DNA of 64,000 bases, from assembly GCA_963843465.1 (NCBI GenBank), contig CAWJKP010000004.1, forward strand, positions 310,001-374,000, in the 5' to 3' direction. Positions 50,497-58,952 of the stretch are shown here, one piece after another. This stretch comes from CAWJKP01 sp963843465 (GTDB lineage: Bacteria > Planctomycetota > Planctomycetia > Pirellulales > Thermoguttaceae). Made by a program: the position numbers and the translations under genes. The notes under the pieces were generated by a model, which saw only the letters and a program-made list of their open reading frames with translations, did no database searches and had not been told where the DNA came from. Positions within the stretch are counted from its first letter, which is position 1. Each line of letters opens with the position of its first letter.

Positions 50497-51123
50497 ATGG
50501 GAGATATCGTATCGATACTGACCGGCGGCGAAACGATCCTCTGGCAGGGCAAGCCCGCGCTCCTTCCGTTCTTCGCCCGTGCGATCGTGTGCTTTCTCGT
50601 CGGCTTGGGGGTATTCGGCAGCGTGGCATGGCTCGTCGCCAGCCAATCGCTCCCCCCACGCCCAGACCTCCCGGCCACTTCCCTCTTTCTCTCCCCCTTC
50701 CTCCTGAGCGGCTTCCTACTGGCACTCTGCTATCCGGTGTACGAGATTCTCTCATACCGGTGCCTCTCCTACGCCATCACGAGTCAGCGCGTCGTCTTGC
50801 GGAGCGGCATCCTTGAGCGCGTCATTGAGATCGTCGATTTGGACCAGATCGTGCATGCGGACATGGACGTCGATCTCATGGACATTCTGCTCGGCTTCGG
50901 ACGGACCGGCAGCCTGTCGTTCACCACAAGCCCGGCCGACGCTCCGGAAAACCCGGAGGAACCGCCGCACGTCCTCTCGCACATCCCCCATCCCGATGAC
51001 GTGTTGCGCTTCTTCCACCGTGCTGAGTTCGACGAGAAGACCGACATCCAATATCCTAACGAACTCCGCCCCAACGTGAATCCCGGCTACCCCACCTCCT
51101 ATTCCCCCCCGCCGCAACCATGA
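50497..51123 (+). CDS. Bacterial PH domain (bPH2) membrane protein
   Basis: 208 residues. GGETILWQGKPALLPFFARA, two hydrophobic stretches (FLVGLGVFGSVAWLVAS; LFLSPFLLSGFLLALCYPVY), then YAITSQRVVLRSGILERVIE and VDLDQIVHADMDVDLMDILL, the typical bPH2 (YdbS/YdbT) core. Membrane-associated, function unknown. Overlaps the XRE gene by four bases. Confidence 0.75.
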   Translation: MGDIVSILTGGETILWQGKPALLPFFARAIVCFLVGLGVFGSVAWLVASQSLPPRPDLPATSLFLSPFLLSGFLLALCYPVYEILSYRCLSYAITSQRVVLRSGILERVIEIVDLDQIVHADMDVDLMDILLGFGRTGSLSFTTSPADAPENPEEPPHVLSHIPHPDDVLRFFHRAEFDEKTDIQYPNELRPNVNPGYPTSYSPPPQP

Positions 51124-51455
51124 TGCACGCGCACCCGCGGCGCTTCGCCGGCCGTCTCACGCCTTCGCGGCAGTTGCCGCGCGGCTACGTGAGAGGCATG
51201 ATCGGCATCCTCACTATGCTCTCCCCTCCTCCCGGTCTGTTGCCCGGCGACCATCCTGCCGTGAACATCCGCAACACCCTGCAACGGTGGCGCTTTGTGC
51301 GCGGCATGACGCAGCAGGAACTCGCAACCCGCGCCGGGGTCACGCGCCACACCATCATGAACATCGAGCACGGACGCACCCACCCGTCGCTCCTCCTTGC
51401 CTACCGTCTTGCCGACATTCTTGGCGTGCCGGTCACGGATCTCTTCCGTCTGTAA
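51120..51455 (+). CDS. XRE-family transcriptional regulator
   Basis: 111 residues, of which the last 65 form the helix-turn-helix: LQRWRFVRGMTQQELATRAG, VTRHTIMNIEHGRTHPSLLL, LADILGVPVTDLFRL. Similar to small YgzD-type regulators. The N-terminal 45 residues may not be translated; a start near 51260 is possible. Overlaps the bPH2 stop, so they share a transcript. Confidence 0.8.
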   Translation: MMHAHPRRFAGRLTPSRQLPRGYVRGMIGILTMLSPPPGLLPGDHPAVNIRNTLQRWRFVRGMTQQELATRAGVTRHTIMNIEHGRTHPSLLLAYRLADILGVPVTDLFRL

Positions 51456-51458
51456 CCC

Positions 51459-51773
51459 GTGCCCTCGCATCTCCGCGACACCCTCCGGCGCAACACGATG
51501 GAGACCGTGCTTGGGAATGCACGACTGACTGCATGTTCGGCAGACAGCCCCGAGAGGATGGAGGAGGCCCGACGACAAGTGCAGATGGTGCTGTACGAGT
51601 CTGCGCTGGGGCGGATCACGCGAGAGGAGAGGGAGCATATTCTCGCGATCCTTCGGCCCTGCTGCCCGGAGATGTTCTCGTTTGAGCCCGCCCAGGACGA
51701 TCCGTACGCGGCATCTGCATTCCTCGACGACGCAGACCATGGGAGTGCCCATGTAACCGCGGACAGGGCCTGA
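51459..51773 (+). CDS. Hypothetical protein after the XRE gene
   Basis: 104 residues from a GTG three bases after the regulator's stop. SPERMEEARRQVQMVLYESA, ITREEREHILAILRPCCPEM suggests a helical protein. Not recognised. Confidence 0.45.
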   Translation: MPSHLRDTLRRNTMETVLGNARLTACSADSPERMEEARRQVQMVLYESALGRITREEREHILAILRPCCPEMFSFEPAQDDPYAASAFLDDADHGSAHVTADRA

Positions 51774-51916
51774 CATTCTCGGCCGGCACCGCACGCTCCA
51801 GCACCAGTCTGCGTCGCATGTTCAAGAACGAGGCGCCTTCGCCATGCGCGCTAGCGTGGGGAGAGATATCGACGTGGTGTCGGTATCACTGCTCTCTCAC
51901 AGTACTGGAGGTTTCT

Positions 51917-52512
51917 ATGGTCTCTGCATCACGCAGGCACCGGTTCGTCGCGTGGCACGCGGGATTCCTCGCGATGCTCCCCGCCATCCGCCGCCACCTG
52001 AGACTCGCGTTCCGCGGTCTCGACCCTGAAGCGCGTGCCGAAGCCGTGCAGGAAGGCATCTGCAACGCCATGATCGCCTACCGCCGGCTCTACCAGCGGG
52101 GGAAACTCGATCGGGCCTACCCGTCACCCTTGGCAATCTACGCCGCCCGTCAGGTGCGCGACGGCCGCAAGGTTGGGGGAGCCTGAACGTAAAGGACGTG
52201 TCCTCTCCCTACTGCCGGCGGCTGAAGCACCTCGTGCTCGAACGCCTCGACAAGTGGGACCGCGACGAAGAGGAATGGCTGGAGATCGTCGTGGAGGATA
52301 GGAACGCGACGCCCGCTGACGTGGTGCGCGTCCGCCTCGACTTCGCCGCCTGGCTCAAGACCCTGCCCCGGCGCGACCGCAAGGTGGCGCTCGACCTGGC
52401 GAAAGGAAACAGGACCGGAGAGGTCGCACGCAGGTACGACCTCTCCGATGGACGCATTTCCCAACTTCGGAAGGAGATGCGACTGTCCTGGGACCTCATG
52501 ATGCTGTGCTAA
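51917..52512 (+). pseudogene. Planctomycete sigma-factor-like protein, one frameshift
   Basis: Two adjacent frames form one protein of about 198 residues: AIRRHLRLAFRGLDPEARAE, VRDGRKVGG, then LNVKDVSSPYCRRLKHLVLE and an ending ARRYDLSDGRISQLRKEMRL, a helix-turn-helix like sigma region 4. The first frame ends at the run of five Gs (52175-52179). One more G would read VGG-S-LNVKDV and restore the whole. I recall such short sigma-like proteins as common in planctomycetes. The first ATG has GGAGG ahead. Single indel, so error or recent loss. Confidence 0.7.
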
Positions 52513-52599
52513 CAGTCCAGCATCCTCTCCCGTTCTGGCAAACGAGGAGAGCAACAAGAAACCTCTCTCAGAGAGGAACCGCAACCGCGCGTTGCGGAA

Positions 52600-52628
52600 G
52601 CCCCTGACCTTCGGGTTAGGGGCCTTTT
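52600..52628 (+). terminator. Rho-independent terminator
   Basis: GCCCCTGACC pairs with GGTTAGGGGC around TTCG, then CTTTT. Confidence 0.85.
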
Positions 52629-52734
52629 GGTGTTCGTCAGCAGTTTTCTCACGTCCGTGCATCCGCGTCTCTCCGTAGTAATCTGACGGATACCCTGCCC
52701 TCGATTTAGGAACGAATTTCCCCATTCAGTTCCC

Positions 52735-53070
52735 ATGCCTCGTTGCGACACCGACCGCCTGGCCGCTTCCCTCGACACGCTTGCGGGTGCCATCGAGGGT
52801 AACACGCAGGAGATGAAAGCGTTGCGTGATGCCATCGACGACCTGAGAATCGAGTACGTCCACGCTGTTCGCAATGCGGATTGCCCGTATCTCGCTGAGG
52901 CATCGACGGTGAGGCGGATTCTCCCGTCGTTTCCCCTCGACGACGCTCTGGAGATGGAACTCACGCCCGAGCAAATCCGGCAGGCCATCGCTGAGGGCGT
53001 CACGACCGCCGTGGGCCTCCGCCGGATCGAAAAGAACAGCCGGAGCGACGAGGTTCCCGAAACCATTTGT
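52735..53070 (+). pseudogene. 5' part of a zinc-knuckle gene split by the RIT element
   Basis: About 112 residues: DRLAASLDTLAGAIEGNTQE, PLDDALEMELTPEQIRQAIA, VPETIC, then the element begins. If joined at the TGT codon to 56475 it reads ETIC-AGCDADSPASL, a CxxC knuckle plus the conserved WNYLGVCPAC. The downstream half is in 56475-56669. Function unknown; the second half resembles small planctomycete proteins. Confidence 0.65.
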
Positions 53071-53100
53071 TGCGCGTTATGTGGTGGACCACATAACGCG

Positions 53101-53186
53101 CATTCTGTGGCGCAGCGGGTTATGTGGCGCTAGCACGTTCTTTCGGGGCCGTTTTAGCGTTTCGCCGGCTTTCTGCGCCACATAAT
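53101..53186. repeat. RIT left inverted end
   Basis: CATTCTGTGGCGCA...GTTATGTGGCGC...TTTTAG...GCGCCACATAA. The motif TTATGTGG or its complement recurs four times across 53072-53186, probably the recombinase binding sites. Confidence 0.8.
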
Positions 53187-53243
53187 TTCCGGGGTTACGC
53201 TATGGGAGACTGTTCCGTTTTCCCCATTCCCCGGAGGTTCGAA

Positions 53244-54452
53244 ATGTTCGAGCAACTCTATACGTCTCCTGTTGCGGTGGCGCGCCATCGCTCAGGCCCT
53301 TTGCTGCAAGAGCGCCTTGCCTACCTGACACATCTCAGGGACGAGGGCTACATGACGAACGCCTTGCGGAGGAGGGCGCGTAACCTACTGGTGATTGCGC
53401 GGCTGCTTGGGATGGCCAGCCGGCCGCGAACGACCGTGACTCTCAACGAAGTCAAACGCAAGACCATCAAGCACCCGGATCCCGACCTCTATGGACTTGC
53501 CGTTCGGTGGCTCAACTTCACGGGGCGTCTGCAACAGCGCCCCACTCCGCTCAGCCCCTGCGAGAAGAAGATCAAAGCGTTTGCCGACTACATGGAGCAT
53601 GAAGCGGAACTGTCGCCGCAGACCATTTCCAGCCGTTGCTGGTACGTCAGGCGGTTTCTTGATCGGCTGCTTGTCAAAAGGGGTTCGCTCCGCGGGATCG
53701 ATCCTCATCGGATCGACATGGCGTTTCAGAAGATGCTCGAACCGGAAGGTTACTCGCGGGTGACGATCCAAACCTGCGCTACCGCACTGCGGGCTTTCTT
53801 CCGTTTTGCGGAAGCGCGGGGCTGGTGCCGTAAGGGATTGGCGGCGACCATTCGCGCTCCGCGGATCTTCTCGCAGACATCGTTGCCGCTGGGGCCGTCG
53901 TGGGAGGATGTGCGGCGATTGCTCGCCATGACCGAAGACGACCAGCCGCACAATATCCGTGCGCGGCCAATGCTAATGCTGTTGGCCATCTACGGCCTCC
54001 GGCGTGGGGAGGTAGGCCGCTTGCGGCTGGAGGATTTCGACTGGGAGCACGAAGTGTTCCGCGTAGTTTCTTCCAAGACCGGCCGGGTCCGAACCTACCC
54101 GTTAATCCGATCCGTGGGCGACGCCATCCTGCGTTACCTGCGAGAGGTGCGACCGTGATCATCGCATCGGGAATTGTTCTTGACCCTGCACCCTCCCATC
54201 CGGCCGTTACGCAACACGCTGTCGGAAATGGTCAGTGATCGTTTGCACTCCCTGCACGTGTCGGCTCCGCACTACGGGCCTCATGCCCTACGCCATGCCT
54301 GTGCGTCGCGATTGCTGGTTGCCGGCCTGTCGCTCAAAGAGATCGGTGACCAACTGGGGCATACGTACCCCAACAGCACGCGGATTTATGCGAAAGTCGA
54401 TCTCGTCGGCCTCCGTCAAGTCGCCGACTTCGACCTGGGAGGTGTCCTATGA
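53244..54452 (+). pseudogene. RIT recombinase A, in-frame TGA
   Basis: About 402 residues from the ATG at 53244 (GGAGG seven bases ahead). Catalytic domain: IYGLRRGEVGRLRLEDFDW (first Arg), then a TGA at 54156-54158, then in the same frame PHALRHACASRLLVAG and GHTYPNSTRIYAKVDL (the H-x-x-R and Tyr). The TGA replaces what would be CGA in REVRP-R-SSHRELF, one C-to-T change. As is, the product lacks the nucleophile Tyr. Stop overlaps the start of recombinase B. Confidence 0.8.
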
Positions 54453-55381
54453 ACCTCCAACGCCTGATCGAACAGTACATCTCCTTTCAACATTCGCTTG
54501 GATCACCGTTCCTCGGCGGCGCATGGACGCTCCGTGCTTTTGGCCGTGCCCGCGGCCCACGAGCCAGCGTTGCCAGTGTTCGCGTTCGGCATGTGGAAGC
54601 GTTCCTGGGCAAAGCCAGGCCAGTAACCAGGACGCGGTTCGACAAGTTGAGTTGTTTGCGGTGCTTCTTCCAATATGCCCAGAGCCGCGGCCATATCGCC
54701 AGAATCCCTCTTCCGACCACAATGCCGAAGCAGCCGCCGGCATTCGTTCCCTACATCTACACGCGTGAAGAACTCCGCCGCCTTTTCCAGGTGATCGAGT
54801 CCCATCCGCAGGGCATCATCTTGAAGCCAGCGACGATCCGCACGATGATCCTGCTGTACTATGGGGCCGGTTTGCGGCTGCGGGAGGCGACAAACCTGAT
54901 TCGCACTGACGTGGACTTGAGCGAGTCGGTCCTGACGATTCGGAAAACAAAGTTTGGCAAGACGCGACTGGTTCCCGTGGGACCAGAACTGAGGCGGGCT
55001 TTGGTGCAGTACGACGGCACTCGACCGAAGCGACTGCCGGCCGACGCTCCGTTTTTCGTGACACAAGCAGGTGGTCCCATCGAAACGTGGTGGGTCCAGC
55101 GGAGCTTCCGAACTCTGTGCGATCGCGCTGGCATCTGTCGGACTGATACACGCGAGCAGCCGCGGATTCACGACTTGCGGCATGCGTTCGCCGTTCATCG
55201 TCTCACCTCTTGGTATCAGGAGGGTGCCGACGTACAGCGGCTCCTGCATCACCTATCGGTCTATCTGGGCCACGTCGAACTGCGGCACACCCAGGTCTAC
55301 CTGAGCATGACGCCCGAGCTTCTTCGCGAGGCCAGCCAGCGCTTCGAGCGCTATGCCAGGAAGGAGCGACACCATGCCTAA
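54449..55381 (+). CDS. RIT recombinase B (tyrosine recombinase)
   Basis: 310 residues. YYGAGLRLREATNLIRTDVD holds the first Arg, HDLRHAFAVHRLTSWYQEGA the H-x-x-R, YLGHVELRHTQVYLSMTPEL the His and the nucleophile Tyr. The full R-H-R-H-Y set is present. ATGA overlap with recombinase A and an overlap with C; the three probably form a complex. Confidence 0.9.
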   Translation: MNLQRLIEQYISFQHSLGSPFLGGAWTLRAFGRARGPRASVASVRVRHVEAFLGKARPVTRTRFDKLSCLRCFFQYAQSRGHIARIPLPTTMPKQPPAFVPYIYTREELRRLFQVIESHPQGIILKPATIRTMILLYYGAGLRLREATNLIRTDVDLSESVLTIRKTKFGKTRLVPVGPELRRALVQYDGTRPKRLPADAPFFVTQAGGPIETWWVQRSFRTLCDRAGICRTDTREQPRIHDLRHAFAVHRLTSWYQEGADVQRLLHHLSVYLGHVELRHTQVYLSMTPELLREASQRFERYARKERHHA

Positions 55382-56384
55382 CACCGATTTGCTGAGCCCG
55401 TGGGTTCGCCGGTTCTTATTGGAACACCTCATTGCCGAACGGAACCTCGCCCGCAACACGCAGAAGAGCTATCGGGATGCATTGCGACAGCTCTTGCCGT
55501 TCATCGCTCACGCCGCCCACCGACGGATCGAGCGGCTTCGGGTGGAGGACGTTTCGCCGGCCCGCACCCGAGCTTTCCTCCAGGATTTGGAAAAAACCCG
55601 CCGCTGCGGGATCGCCACCCGAAATCAGCGGCTCGCGGCGATCCGTTCGTTGGCGCGATTCATCGGTCTTCACAGCCCGGAACACCTCGAATGGTCCGGT
55701 CAGATGCGGACCATCGGGTCGAAGAAGGTTGCACGCCCGATGATCGGCTACTTGGAAAAGGACGAGTTGGATGCGTTGCTGAAAGCGCCCGACCGACGCA
55801 CTGCCCTAGGCCGTCGGGACTACGCCGTCCTTCTGTTCCTATACAACACCGGCGCTCGGGCCGACGAGGTGGCGCAGGTGCAGATCGGCGATCTTGACGT
55901 CGGTGCGGCGTCCAACCGCGACGGCTCGGCCGTGGTCCTGCGCGGCAAGGGAAACAAGCTCCGCCGCTGTCCGCTGTGGCCGAGGATGGTTGACGAATTG
56001 CGATCTCTCATTGACTGCCGAGCCGCATCCCAGCATGTCTTTCTCAACCGCCGCGGGCAACCGCTGACGCGATTCGGGATTCATGCGCTCGTCGAACGCT
56101 ACGCTGCTCGGGTGACAACAAAGCTGCCGTCTCTGGCGAAGAAGCGTGTGAGTCCCCACACGATCCGCCACACGACCGCAACCCACCTGCTGCGAGCCGG
56201 TGTGGACATCAACACCATTCGAGCCTGGCTGGGCCACGTATGCCTCAGCACGACCAACGTATATGCCGAGGTCGATCTGGAGATGAAAGCCAAAGCCCTT
56301 GGGAAGTGCGAGATCAAGGATGGCAAACCAAAGAAGCCTTGGCGTAAGAATCCAGGGCTCATGGAATTCCTGCGAACCCTGTAG
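55374..56384 (+). CDS. RIT recombinase C (tyrosine recombinase)
   Basis: 336 residues from the ATG at 55374 (GGAAGGAG ahead). N-terminal SAM-like domain RFLLEHLIAERNLARNTQKS; catalytic NTGARADEVAQVQIGDLDVG, SPHTIRHTTATHLLRAGVDI, IRAWLGHVCLSTTNVYAEVD. All catalytic residues seen. Closest of the three to XerC/IntI-type sequences. Confidence 0.9.
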   Translation: MPNTDLLSPWVRRFLLEHLIAERNLARNTQKSYRDALRQLLPFIAHAAHRRIERLRVEDVSPARTRAFLQDLEKTRRCGIATRNQRLAAIRSLARFIGLHSPEHLEWSGQMRTIGSKKVARPMIGYLEKDELDALLKAPDRRTALGRRDYAVLLFLYNTGARADEVAQVQIGDLDVGAASNRDGSAVVLRGKGNKLRRCPLWPRMVDELRSLIDCRAASQHVFLNRRGQPLTRFGIHALVERYAARVTTKLPSLAKKRVSPHTIRHTTATHLLRAGVDINTIRAWLGHVCLSTTNVYAEVDLEMKAKALGKCEIKDGKPKKPWRKNPGLMEFLRTL

Positions 56385-56390
56385 AACTGA

Positions 56391-56476
56391 ACTTATGTGG
56401 CGTCCAGCACGGCAGCGCCCCTAAAAGCGCCGCGAAATCGTGTTGGACGCCACATAACTCAATGCGCCACAGAATG
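56391..56476. repeat. RIT right inverted end
   Basis: Reverse complement reads CATTCTGTGGCGCA...GTTATGTGGCGT...CTTTTAG...GACGCCACATAA, matching the left end in order and spacing. Confidence 0.8.
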
Positions 56477-56669
56477 TGCGGGTTGCGACGCAGATTCACC
56501 AGCGTCCCTCGCCGCCGCCTTACAGGAAGGTTGGACGCGATTGCAGCGCGACGATGGGGCGGGGTGGAACTACCTCGGCGTCTGTCCGGCGTGTAGGGCG
56601 CAGGATGAAGAGGACACCCCCGCCCCCAAAGCCCGTCGGACGGAAGATCAAAAGCAACTTTTCATCTGA
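56475..56669 (+). pseudogene. 3' part of the zinc-knuckle gene split by the RIT element
   Basis: CAGCDADSPASLAAALQEGW, then DDGAGWNYLGVCPACRAQDE and a charged tail. Two cysteine pairs about 40 residues apart form a zinc knuckle. It lacks its own start, which is in 52735-53070. Confidence 0.7.
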
Positions 56670-56845
56670 CCGCCCCACGAGCGATTTGTCTTGTTCCTGA
56701 GCTAAAAACTCCCTGTCCTTGCGCGATATCCCTCTATGCCAGGAGGTGACGATGAGTCCCCGCGAGATCCTGGACCAGGACCGAAAACGCTTCACCCTCT
56801 GGCCACCGACCGCGACGGCGGACTGCAATACCTTCTTCCAGTTTA

Positions 56846-56873
56846 TTGCAGCAAGATTGAGTGACCATATAAT
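56846..56873 (+). promoter_or_regulatory. Promoter close to a GTG start
   Basis: TTGCAG at 56846-56851, 16-base spacer, TATAAT at 56868-56873. The GTG of the next gene comes nine bases later, so the transcript would be leaderless or nearly so. Confidence 0.6.
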
Positions 56874-56881
56874 CAGATGTC

Positions 56882-57451
56882 GTGCGGGACTTTTCCCCGT
56901 TCAACTTCGGGACCATCGTCGCGTATCTCGTGCCGGGGTTCATTGTTCTATGGGCAGTTAGCTTCCATTCCGCCATCGTCCAAGGCTGGCTCAGCATGAG
57001 CGCCGCCACGGCACCCACGGTGGGAGACCTGCTCTACGCAACCCTCGCCTCCCTGGCCGCCGGCGTGACGGTGAGCGCCATCCGGTGGGCAGTGATCGAT
57101 ACGCTCCACCATCACACGGGCCTGCCACCGCCGCGGTGGAACTTCGCGCTCCTGCCGGAACGTCTGGCCGCATTTCAGATGCTCGTGGAAGACCATTACG
57201 TCTACTACAAGTTCTACGCGAACGCGCTCGTCGCCCTCGTCTTCCTCTATGTCGCGTGGCGCACAAGTGCCACAGCGACAGTAAACCAGTGGAGGTTGGA
57301 TGCAGCATTCTTCGTCCTGTGCATCGTTCTGTTCATCGGTTCCCGCGACGCCCTGCGTCGGTACTACCGCAGGGCCGAGCAACTCTTCAGTACCAATCAC
57401 GAGAAAGGAGGTGAGAAGCATGACGAACGGCAGCGGTCCGGATCACCATGA
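56882..57451 (+). CDS. Hypothetical membrane protein
   Basis: 189 residues, GTG start. Hydrophobic segments: GTIVAYLVPGFIVLWAVSFH, LLYATLASLAAGVTVSAI, ANALVALVFLYVAWRT, AAFFVLCIVLFIG; about four membrane passes. C-terminal RRYYRRAEQLFS in the cytoplasm. Not recognised. It overlaps the small gene at 57420. Confidence 0.6.
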   Translation: MRDFSPFNFGTIVAYLVPGFIVLWAVSFHSAIVQGWLSMSAATAPTVGDLLYATLASLAAGVTVSAIRWAVIDTLHHHTGLPPPRWNFALLPERLAAFQMLVEDHYVYYKFYANALVALVFLYVAWRTSATATVNQWRLDAAFFVLCIVLFIGSRDALRRYYRRAEQLFSTNHEKGGEKHDERQRSGSP

Positions 57452-57542
57452 CGATCGGAAGACCGTCGAGCGGAAGGAACCGAAGCGCGCGGCAGGGAAG
57501 CGGAGCGCCAAGGAAGTGAAGAAGCCGGCGGCAGCGAAGTAA
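57420..57542 (+). CDS. Small basic protein
   Basis: 40 residues, Lys-rich: KTVERKEPKRAAGKRSAKEV and KKPAAAK. Very strong ribosome site (AAAGGAGGTGA). Could bind nucleic acid; unknown. Confidence 0.5.
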   Translation: MTNGSGPDHHDDRKTVERKEPKRAAGKRSAKEVKKPAAAK

Positions 57543-57577
57543 TCTGCCGATGGCGACCAACATCGCGGGCATGCCCG

Positions 57578-57615
57578 GGGCGGGGCACGGTCGGCTGGAG
57601 CCGTCTGCCCCGCCC
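57578..57615 (+). terminator. GC-rich hairpin
   Basis: GGGCGGGGCA pairs with TGCCCCGCCC around an inner CGG...CCG stem. No clear T run. Confidence 0.55.
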
Positions 57616-57673
57616 GCCTCTCTGCGTCGGCCATGCTCGTCGTCGTTTTTCGACCTCTCTGGTATCGCAAATA

Positions 57674-58279
57674 TTGCATGGATTGCAACAACTGCCGCCG
57701 ACGGGAAGAGCGGAACGGTTCCGGAGGCAATTCATTCGGGTTGCGCCCTACCAGCAGACGCCGTTTCAATTCTCCCTCCACGTCCTCCCGGCTCCAGACG
57801 CTGCGTTGGAGCACCATGCGTTCCTCGCGCGGGACTTCAAGAACACGATGCCCGCACTGGCGTGCGCACTCCGCACACACCTCCCGGCGGCGGGGCGCAT
57901 CATCGTGTGGAACAAGTCGTTCGAGATGGGACGCAACAAGGAGATGGCGGCGTTCCTACCTGAATACCGATCGTTCTTCGAGTCCGTGAACGGCCGCGTC
58001 TTCGATCTCATGGAGATCTTCCGCAACCAGCACTACGTGTATGCCGGCTTCCGCGGGAGCAGTTCCATCAAGAAAGTCCTCCCGGTGCTTGTCCCCAACC
58101 TCTCCTACAAGGACTTGGAGATTCAAGAGGGCGCGACGGCGTCCCTCTCGTGGTATCGGATGGTGACGTCCGAGGCGGCGAAGGCGGACCGGGATCGCGT
58201 CTACAAGAACCTCCTCGACTACTGCTGCCTCGACACTTTGGCGATGGTGGAGATCTTCCGGTGTCTGGCGACGTTGTAA
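57674..58279 (+). CDS. DUF2779 C-terminal fragment (truncated gene)
   Basis: 201 residues. APYQQTPFQFSLHVL, GRIIVWNKSFEMGRNKEMAA, GSSSIKKVLPVLVPNLSYKD and LLDYCCLDTLAMVEIF are the C-terminal exonuclease-like half of DUF2779. Full family proteins are about 500 residues with a PD-(D/E)XK (Cas4/RecB-like) first half, which is missing here. The first 25 residues do not resemble the family. Likely a remnant. Confidence 0.7.
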   Translation: MHGLQQLPPTGRAERFRRQFIRVAPYQQTPFQFSLHVLPAPDAALEHHAFLARDFKNTMPALACALRTHLPAAGRIIVWNKSFEMGRNKEMAAFLPEYRSFFESVNGRVFDLMEIFRNQHYVYAGFRGSSSIKKVLPVLVPNLSYKDLEIQEGATASLSWYRMVTSEAAKADRDRVYKNLLDYCCLDTLAMVEIFRCLATL

Positions 58280-58715
58280 TGAGACGGTGTGTTCCGTAAA
58301 GTCGCCGCTCACGTCGGCACCAAGTTGGCACTAAGCCGGCACCAAGTCTTGAACCTTTGTTTTCCCAGCGGCTGACCGATCAAGTCGCCGATTAAGTCAA
58401 CGATCAAGTCACCCCGCAAGTGACCCCGCAAGTGACCCCGTAAGTTCTTTCCGTGCCGAAGGCTGCCATCGACTGCAATTCTCCCGTCCGAGCGGATGGG
58501 GTTCGTTACGTCTGGCTGACAACTGGCCGGGAAATCGTTATGCTGGTAGGGAATCCCCTCTTTGCAGGGACTGCCGGGTTCTGCGTTCCCGGGGGCACTG
58601 GAGATTCCCCCCCAGCTTCTTTGGGATTCGACGCACTCCCGCTCCCCCAAAGATTGGGGAATAGTGTGTGTTCCACCTTGTACGCCCGTACATCATTTGA
58701 TCTACTATAGGCGGC
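58280..58715. repeat. Gene-free region with a 12-bp tandem repeat
   Basis: Six 12-base units (GATCAAGTCGCC, drifting to CCGCAAGTGACC) run from 58378 to 58449. The rest of the 436 bases shows no gene. The end borders the methylase remnant. Confidence 0.6.
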
Positions 58716-58748
58716 ATGATGGCACAGCCACCACCGGCACACTCAGGA

Positions 58749-58952
58749 ATGGTCAAGATGGGTAAAGGGCGCAAAGGAGAGAAAGCGTCGAACGGTAACG
58801 GGGCGAATCTCGGCTTCGAGGAGAAGCTGTGGGCCGCCGCCGACAACTTCATAAACACGCTGGCCGGACAGTTCGAGGAGTCGGCGAGGCTGGAGAAGGC
58901 CATCCTCAAGAATCTCGCCAGCCTGGGCTTTTCCCCGAAGGAGCCAGCATGA
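58749..58952 (+). pseudogene. Type I methylase (HsdM) deletion remnant
   Basis: 67 residues (ATG 58716 also in frame). NGANLGFEEKLWAAADN is the very start of HsdM; LAGQFEESARLEKAILKNLA with LGF is its very end. Everything between, about 450 residues including the N-P-P-F catalytic core, is gone without loss of frame. It precedes the YhcG-like gene with an ATGA overlap, as hsdM does in type I loci. Confidence 0.7.

Larger units (their letters stand above)
53071..56474 (+). mobile_element. RIT element (recombinase in trio)
   Basis: Three overlapping tyrosine recombinase genes in one direction, between inverted ends of about 86 bases (left 53101-53186, right 56391-56476). This is the structure of RIT elements. 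The left end has 30 additional bases that form a palindrome (53072-53101). Insertion split a host gene whose halves can be rejoined at TGT (53068-53070 and 56475-56477). Exact end and target duplication are inferred. Confidence 0.8.

Noticed and set aside
56752..56961. Small frame with a strong ribosome site ahead of the membrane protein
   Set aside because: It overlaps the promoter and 80 bases of the next gene, and its second half is a shifted reading of it. It could be a short leader peptide, but that is not supported.
29522..58700. Direct repeat of the tRNA end marking the right edge of an integrated element
   Set aside because: I looked near 58.3-58.7 kb for TCTTCGGCACC and found only weak similarity.
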